Origin: Acanthamoeba lenticulata | Lineage: Eukaryota > Discosea > Longamoebia > Acanthamoebidae | NCBI GenBank assembly: GCA_002179805.1 | Contig: NAVB01000214.1 | Location: 1 to 12,104 of the forward strand | DNA: 12,104 nucleotides | Direction of reading: 5' to 3' | Notes under the pieces: model-generated | Seen by the model: the letters and a program-made list of their open reading frames with translations, nothing else | Databases searched by the model: none | What the model was told of the DNA's origin: nothing | Translations under genes and position numbers: made by a program | Part shown: positions 6,909 through 12,104 of the stretch, piece by piece | How positions within the stretch are numbered: position 1 is the first letter of the stretch | How the letters are laid out: every line of letters begins with the position of its first letter

Positions 6909-6916
6909 TATAAATA
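6909..6916 (+). promoter_or_regulatory. TATA box (TATAAATA)
   Basis: A consensus TATAAATA stands 40 bp before the ATG at 6956. With start about 25-30 bases downstream, the message would have a leader of roughly 10-20 bases, ending in a pyrimidine-rich stretch (TTCTTCACCTCC). This is the clearest Pol II promoter in the window. Confidence 0.7.
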
Positions 6917-6955
6917 CCTCCTCGCTAATGGCTTTTTATTCTTCACCTCCACAAG

Positions 6956-9368
6956 ATGCCACCCACCACAACCTCAGCCACCCTTCTGGTGGTGTTGATG
7001 TTGATTTGCAGAGCCACTGCCCAAGTCTGCTCTGGAGACATGCGCGAGTTGCTCACGCTACCGGCATCTGATGGTCTCCGTGGCGCTCCTGCTCTCTGCC
7101 AGCGTGTGGAAGTCACTTTGCTGGACGGCGTCATCCTGGCCTCCATCTCTGCCACCGTCCGAGGCATAAACGCGACAATGTCCGTTTACACCAACAGCCA
7201 AAACCCCACAACAGGCAACGACCAACCTGGAACAGTCATCAGCCAACTGACTCGGGTCAGTTCCGTTGTGGCACCATCGGTGCAGTTCTCCAGGATTGAC
7301 ACGTACGCTCCAGCCACTGGCGGTCTGTTTCTGTCCAAAGGTGTGTACTGGTTGTGTCTCGCGACCCAAGGGAATTGGCACGTTTGTTCGAACAACTGGA
7401 ACATCAGCGGCACCGATCACTTGTCGCTCCTCCCCGGCGTCGCGGTCGCCGGCGACCTGAGCCAGTGGTCTTACTATAACGAGCCCTTTGCTTTCTCTGC
7501 TTCGGGCTGCGATTTGCCCTCGCCAAGCCCGACGCCAAGCCCGACGCCAAGCCCGACGCCGAGCAGCTCACCAAGCGCGACCCCAAGCATAACCCCAAGC
7601 AGCTCGCCAAGCCAAACTCCGACTAGGACGCCGAGCTCGACACCAAGCACAACCCCAAGCTCCAGCCCGACGCCAAGTACCTTGCGAAGCGCGACACCAA
7701 GCGCGACACCAAGCATGGCGCCAAGCACCTCTCCAAGCGCGGCACCCAGCACGACATCAAGCACGACCCCAAGCTCGAGAATGACACCAAGCGCAACCTC
7801 AAGCATGACGCCAACCTCAACGGCAACCAGGACGGCCACACCGAGCGTCACATCGAGCACGACCTCATCACCGATGCCAAGCTCCACACCAAGCCCAACG
7901 AAATCGCCGCTGCCTTCAGCGACGTCCATGCCGAGTCCGACAAGCACAACTATGCCAAGCTTGTCCAGGTCGCCATCTCCCTCGGCCTCCCCTTCAATCT
8001 CGAGAGCGTCATCTCCGTCTGTCACGCGCACTTCCTCGCCCTCCCCCTCGCCCTCTTGGAGCGCGTCGCCCAGTTCCTTCAAGACGGCGTCGCCTCTGCC
8101 AAGCCAGTCATCGTCGCCTTCCACCAGCCGCTCACCGACGCGTAGCCCAACGTCATCGCCCTCGCCCTCTCCATCGGCCAGCCGTGCGCCCTCATCAGCA
8201 CCCACGCGTAGCCCGACCTCTTCACCCTCAGCATCGCCCCTGTCCAGCTGCACTGAAAACGCACGCCTGGAGGCTCTGATCGGAACGCACAGCGCCTTTG
8301 TGTTGGGCGTAGACATGTACTCAGCCGTGGTGATGTCAAAGTCGACGTTTGACGGCGCTATCGCCGTCCGAGGCGGCCTCCACCTCGTCAGCTCTGTGGT
8401 CAGCATCGTGGCCGCGAACCAGGCCAACTGGGGCATCGTTGTCCAGGAGCCGGGTGCCTACGACCTGCCCAACTCGCGCCTCCATGCCGGAGGCCTCCTC
8501 ACATCGTGCGGGGTGGTGCATGGCAAACTTCCGGTGTTCGAAGCTCCGGGAGTTGGCTTGGTGGTATGTCTTTCTGAGTGTCACCTCTCCGCTGATGGTG
8601 ATCTCATTGAACATTGGCACACAGACGGGCAACGTCACGACGTTGAGCGGGATCGACTTTGACTGGGCGGAGAGGCAGCTCAAAGCCATCAGTGATGGCC
8701 TGTGCCGCGCGGGCGGCGCCAGCGCAATCGTTTCGGTCAACGGCGTCACGCTTCAGTCGGATGGCAGTGCCTACCAGGTACTGTTTTTTTTTATATATTC
8801 TTTTGTTGTTTTAATTCATGAAAATGCTGACTGACATCCTGCTCCTTGTTCAGTCCTTCAATGTGGACGTTGGCGTGCTTTCAGGCGCGGGTGGCGTACG
8901 CATGGTGGGCTTTGATAATCAAGTGGTCGAGGAGGTGGTCATCAACCTCATGAGCAACGCCAGCATGGTCACTTTCTCCGAGCTAACGGTGGCGCTTGGA
9001 CCCTTGGCAAGCAACAAGGTGATCTGGAACGTGTGCACAGCTCAGGTCGTAGTCATCGACTCGGACGTTTGCACCAACACCATCACTTCACTCCCTGGTA
9101 CATGCTTGACCCATCCTGTCATCACTTCATCACAGGCCAGGACTAACTCTTAGTCAATGTTTTCTAAAAGGCGTGGTGCTGGCACCCGGTGCTGATGTGT
9201 TGCTGCGTGGAGGACGTGTGATTGGACAAATCGTGGCCAGGAGCCTTGTGGGTTCTGGAGTCATCTCCTTTCCTTCTTGTGCGTGAGCAAAATCAACGAA
9301 GAAAGCAGAAAAAAATAATAATAATAAACTTTTGGGTGTCGGCAGCCACACCAGCACCTCCTGGTTGA
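6956..9368 (+). CDS. secreted/surface protein: mucin-like Ser/Thr/Pro stalk plus choice-of-anchor A domain
   Basis: Five exons (6956-8563, 8625-8777, 8854-9097, 9171-9278, 9346-9368) keep one frame for 711 residues; introns are 61-76 bp. Residues 1-22 are a signal peptide (core LLVVLMLICRATA). Residues 23-185 form a Cys-containing globular N-domain (C25, C48 and others) with NAT and NIS glycosylation sequons, family unknown. Residues 188-431 are an extended S/T/P-rich stalk of PSxTPS and TPSxSPS units, expected to be heavily O-glycosylated. Residues about 435-705 match the choice-of-anchor A domain: early VRGGLHLVSSVV, then NKVIWNVCTAQVVVIDSD, VVLAPGADVLL and GRVIGQIVARSLVGSGVISF near the end. 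In bacteria that domain occurs in cell-surface proteins; acanthamoebae also carry such genes. It ends STPAPPG with no hydrophobic anchor, so it is either secreted or another 3' splice form adds one. Likely role: adhesion or cyst/surface coat, inferred only. Confidence 0.86.
7517..8248 (+). repeat. low-complexity region coding the Ser/Thr/Pro stalk
   Basis: About 730 bp of CCNAGC/ACNCCN-type hexamers; the first part has three nearly exact repeats of CCAAGCCCGACG, later units drift. Codon composition gradually moves from CCAAGC units to TCGCCCTCG units after about 7960, suggesting two expansion phases. Antisense long open frames here (for example 7474-8436) are by-products of the repeat. Confidence 0.85.
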
Positions 9369-9524
9369 ACACATTTGCGCAAGTTCTCTTATCCCTGGGC
9401 AGCCACTGACGTTGGACAACAACCGGCCTTCGAGGCTGCCTCCTGCCTGAGTGTTCATCTCCCACGAGCAGTCGGTGGCCTACTGGAGCATGCAACGTCG
9501 TTGTCAGCATCCCGTAAAGTGTTT

Positions 9525-9548
9525 TTTATTTATTTATTTATTTATTTG
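9525..9548. repeat. TTTA tetranucleotide microsatellite
   Basis: Five consecutive TTTA units follow a T run, about 25 bp upstream of the second initiator tRNA-Met and in the presumed 3' UTR or spacer of the surface-protein gene. Length polymorphism between strains is likely. Confidence 0.8.
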
Positions 9549-9568
9549 CTGAGGATGTAGTGAAAAGA

Positions 9569-9660
9569 GTGAAGCAGAGTGGCGCAGTGGAAGCGTGATG
9601 GGCCCATAACCCATAGGTCGGTGGATCGAAACCACTCTCTGCTAACTGCTTTTGTTGCCT
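9569..9660 (+). repeat. 92-bp direct repeat, copy 2 (contains initiator tRNA-Met)
   Basis: Identical over 92 bases to 6456-6547 and in the same orientation, 3.1 kb apart; flanks unrelated. The two copies bracket exactly one protein gene, the surface protein. Recombination between them would delete or duplicate that gene. Confidence 0.9.
9573..9644 (+). tRNA. initiator tRNA-Met (CAT), copy 2
   Basis: Base-for-base identical to the copy at 6460-6531, with all initiator features (A-T first pair, GGG/CCC anticodon stem pairs, T loop ATCGAAA). It has the same 3' flank with a T4 terminator. Since A and B boxes are internal, this copy should be transcribed, although its upstream sequence (TTTA repeat) differs. 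Confidence 0.96.
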
Positions 9661-9711
9661 CCGAGGCACATCTTTTTTGTGGATTATTGCTATTGTTTTA
9701 TGCACGACCAG

Positions 9712-10556
9712 TTAGGCGAGACCGCCGTCCTCCTTGCGCCAGATGGGGATAGGGTTCTTGGGGGCGTAGATCTTGTGGCCGTAGATGTGGGTGCTCATCA
9801 TTTTTTCGAGCTTTGCGCGGACCTGCTTCTCCTCTTCGTTCAGCTCAGGCGCCGGGCTCAGCTCCTTAATTTCCTGTTATTGTTGTGGGCGTGCCAGTGA
9901 TGTCTCGACCGTGTGAGACCTCCTCCACTCTGGAGAGTCCATCACGCGTGGATCCACATCTGGCGTACCTGCAGGACGAGGTGCTCGGGGATCATTGTGG
10001 CCGGGTTGAGCACGAGGTCGACAGGCTTGACATACTTGATCTTGTTCTCAAGGATCTGACCAGAACACTTGGGTGAGGCGCTTGAGGGCCAGGGTGTTGG
10101 TGGTGGCAGTGGACGGCGTACAAGCTTGTATTCTCGATTGAGGAAACCGCCCCGGGCGCGCAGGCTGGCAAGGTCAGCGATGCGCACGGCAATGGGGATG
10201 TCAAAGTAGCCCTGGCCAAGGCCCTTGACGATGCCCGGCACCAGCTTTTGCTTGCGGTACTTGTCACAGGCCTTTTGGCCCAGGAACGGCCGCGGCACCG
10301 CCTCCAAGTACTCCACCACTGACAAGCTGCCGTGAAGTGATAAAATTGATCCGATGAAGAGGAAATGATCGGAATTAACGCTCCGGCAGAGTGAAGAGTA
10401 CATCATTCAATGCGAATTGACGTTCCCCAGCCCCTCCCGTGGGAATGTACGGTACCTTTGAAGGACACGATCCCAAGTCTCGCCGTGTCCCTTGAGTCGG
10501 AGGATGCTGGTCCTCCAGTAGGGGTTCCTGTGTAGCAGCACCCGCGTCCTCTGCAT
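9712..10556 (-). CDS. unidentified basic 184-aa protein, possibly mitochondrial
   Basis: Exons 10456-10556, 10122-10326, 9969-10055 and 9712-9873 join in frame across introns of 129, 66, 66 and 95 bp. Start MQRTRVLLHRNPYW: the first 25 residues are Arg-rich, nearly free of acidic residues and amphipathic, as in mitochondrial presequences. The middle reads KLVPGIVKGLGQGYFDIPIA and LRARGGFLNREYKL; then a basic segment KNKIKYVKP-like (ENKIKYVKPVD), a charged helix (LNEEEKQVRAKLEKMM) and a C-terminus PKNPIPIWRKEDGGLA. Strong G/C third positions support all four exons. The size, charge and tail are typical of a mitochondrial ribosomal or respiratory accessory subunit, but I cannot name a family. 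Its 5' flank is AT-rich with long A and T runs; the initiator tRNA ends 67 bp beyond its stop. Confidence 0.72.
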
Positions 10557-10831
10557 TGCTGGCCAACAATTCAATCAACAGCAAATAAAAAATGCAAGAG
10601 AAAAAAAAGAAAAAAAAACAAGGTTGCGCAGGCAAAAAAGAGTGGAAGGAAGGTTGTCCACAAGTTGTTTCTCTTTGTTTTATTATGTAGTGCGAGCAGG
10701 AGGCAGAGAGGAAGCTCTTGGTTGTTTCTCCTCCTGATGCTAAAACAAAAAAGGGACATATAAAAAACACAAAACTGGTTCCCCCTGCTCGCTGTCTTCT
10801 TCTCTCGTGCTGGTCGTGGCGATGTCCTTTA

Positions 10832-12050
10832 CTACTTGGCCTTCTTCATCATGACGATCTTCTCGGCGTTTTCATCGTCCTCCTCGACGATGGTCATCCC
10901 ATCTCGGTCCTCGTCCATGTCGTCTCGGTCATCGCTGGCCAGGCTGCTGTTGACGCTGCCACCGCCGCTTAATGGTGGCGACGTGGGCGCGGGCGACGTG
11001 GGCGTGGCTGCCGCCTCCTTGTTGGCGGCCTGCTGCTGTGTAGGTGGCGGCGTGAGCTGCGGCGGAGACCTCACGGACGCTGACGTCATGCCGCCGTCAC
11101 GGCCTCGCTCCCGCTCCCTCGAACGGCTGCGCTCGCGCTCGCGGTCACGGTCGGCCGACGACGATGAAGACGACGACGAGCGCGGAGGACTCGCGGCGCT
11201 GCTGTCCCGGGCGTCTCGGCTCGACACGAGCTCCCTCTCGCGCTCCCGTTCACGTTCGCGTTCACGTTCGCGCTCACGCTCGCGCTCCCGTTCTCGCACG
11301 GCCTCGCGTTCACGCTCGCGTTCGCGTTCGCGTTCGCGCTCTCTCTCGACTCGATCGCGCTCGCGAGCTTCACGTTCACGAGCTTCCCGCTCGCGTTCGC
11401 GCTCACGCTCACGAAATTCACGCGCTTCCCGATCCCGCTCGCGCTCACGGGACTCGCGTTCACGCTCCCGTTCTCGCTCACGTGTCTCTCGTTCCCTCTC
11501 GCGCTCGAGGCGCTCTCGGTCCCGTTCACGCTCGCGCTCCCGCTCGCGCTCCCGGCTGCTGCTCGTGCTGCTGCTCGTCTCTCGAGGAGCAACGTCGCGC
11601 TCGTGCCGTGCGTCGCGCCCGGTAAGGCCAGCCACACTGGCGTTGGCCAGCGCCGTGAGGGAATCGCGGCCCTGCTGAAGCGGGGCCGGAGCCATGTCGG
11701 CAAGGCCACCCGGGCCGCGCATGGGCCCTGAAGGCGGCATGCCGGCCATCATGAGGCCGCCGTTGCCTCCGACGCCTACCATGGCGGCCGCGATCTCCTC
11801 GCGCGGATCGTTCATGATTCGCTCGCGCTCCCGAGAGGCGGCCACAGCCGCGGTGGGGAGGCCCGGCTCCCGGCCTTCGACGGCCATCGCCTCCTTCTCG
11901 CCCTTCTCGCCCGCCGCGGTCTCCTCGGCCGAGATCAAATGGCTGAACGAAGGTACCGACGACGGCGCCTTCATACCGTCCATCTTGGAGGCGATCGGAG
12001 CTGGCATGCCACCAGCTTCCTTGAGCGTCGGCGGCGAGTTCTTGCCTTTC
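10832..12050 (-). CDS. Arg-Glu repeat (RE-type) low-complexity protein, 3' exon (5' end outside window)
   Basis: After an AT-rich intron end (ATACAG, 12051 upward) one exon runs 405 residues to TAG. The first 40 residues (starting KGKNSPPTLKEAGG) are followed by FSHLISAEET, a Gly/Met/Pro-rich part (about 100-150), then some 105 residues of alternating Arg-Glu broken by Asp, Thr, Leu, Ala and Phe (about 11234-11554), a Ser run, a second RE/RS patch, a T/P-rich stretch and an acidic end with basic tip (EEDDENAEKIVMMKKAK). RE and RS/RD repeats occur in nuclear proteins of splicing and transcription and form charged single helices or condensates. A nuclear role is an inference. Strong third-position G/C in the non-repeat parts fixes the minus strand as coding. 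Confidence 0.75.
11234..11554 (-). repeat. GAGCGC-type hexamer repeat coding (RE)n
   Basis: About 320 bp of imperfect GAGCG[C/T]/GAACG[C/T] units. Synonymous variation between units (GAG/GAA, CGC/CGT/CGG/AGG-free) suggests selection on the protein repeat rather than very recent DNA slippage. On the plus strand it reads as an RS-repeat frame. Confidence 0.85.
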
Positions 12051-12104
12051 CTGTATTGTATTTCAAATAAGATACCAAAATTAAACATTCTATAATTATT
12101 ATTG

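Larger units (their letters stand above)
6548..6955 (+). other. intergenic/promoter region of the surface-protein gene
   Basis: About 400 bases between the initiator tRNA and the next ATG. A 72-residue open frame here (6539-6757) lacks exon-like codon use, and I do not call it. The right end carries the inverted repeat at 6846-6869 and a TATA box. Nothing else is evident. Confidence 0.5.

Noticed and set aside
7474..8436. Minus-strand open frame of 320 residues rich in LGVGLG/GEGEG
   Set aside because: It is the antisense of the Ser/Thr/Pro stalk; periodic composition keeps the frame open, and it covers no independent exon signal or promoter.

Overview
The window is nuclear DNA of a GC-rich, intron-dense eukaryote, most likely an amoebozoan close to Acanthamoeba. 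Support comes from short GT-AG spliceosomal introns (about 47-189 bp) in almost every gene, coding exons with strong G/C at third positions, eukaryotic tRNA genes (one with an intron just 3' of the anticodon), an RFX-family transcription factor (a family known from animals, fungi and a few amoebae), and a choice-of-anchor A surface protein with a mucin-like stalk. The genus is an inference. All exon models were read by eye from frame, splice dinucleotides and protein sense, with no transcript evidence.

Layout, left to right. 50-997 (+): 3' part of an AlaX/AARSD1-like tRNA-editing protein, whose 5' end lies outside the window. 1147-2065 (-): an atypical short-chain dehydrogenase/reductase, convergent with it, with a two-base frame break in a CT run. 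2235-2540 (-): tRNA-Phe, intron-containing tRNA-Tyr and a degenerate copy of the tRNA-Tyr 5' half. 2518-2860: two unplaced exon-like stretches on opposite strands. 2891-3184 (-): a two-exon gene for a 79-residue secreted peptide with eight cysteines, visible only after splicing. 3448-5609 (-): a six-exon RFX transcription factor of 531 residues. 5610-6298: intergenic, with a strong inverted repeat. 6299-6531 (+): tRNA-Ile and initiator tRNA-Met. 6956-9368 (+): a five-exon secreted or surface protein of 711 residues. 9573-9644 (+): a second initiator tRNA-Met, identical to the first within a 92-bp direct repeat. 9712-10556 (-): a four-exon basic 184-residue protein that I do not recognise. 10832-12050 (-): the 3' exon of an Arg-Glu-repeat protein continuing beyond the right edge.

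The genes look like independent, tightly packed eukaryotic units rather than one pathway. The most rewarding points are the new Cys-rich peptide, the RFX factor with an altered DNA-binding signature, the anchor-A surface protein bracketed by identical tRNA genes, the tRNA-half remnant running into a possible coding end, and the unusual 5' splice-site preference (GTAC instead of GTAAG).
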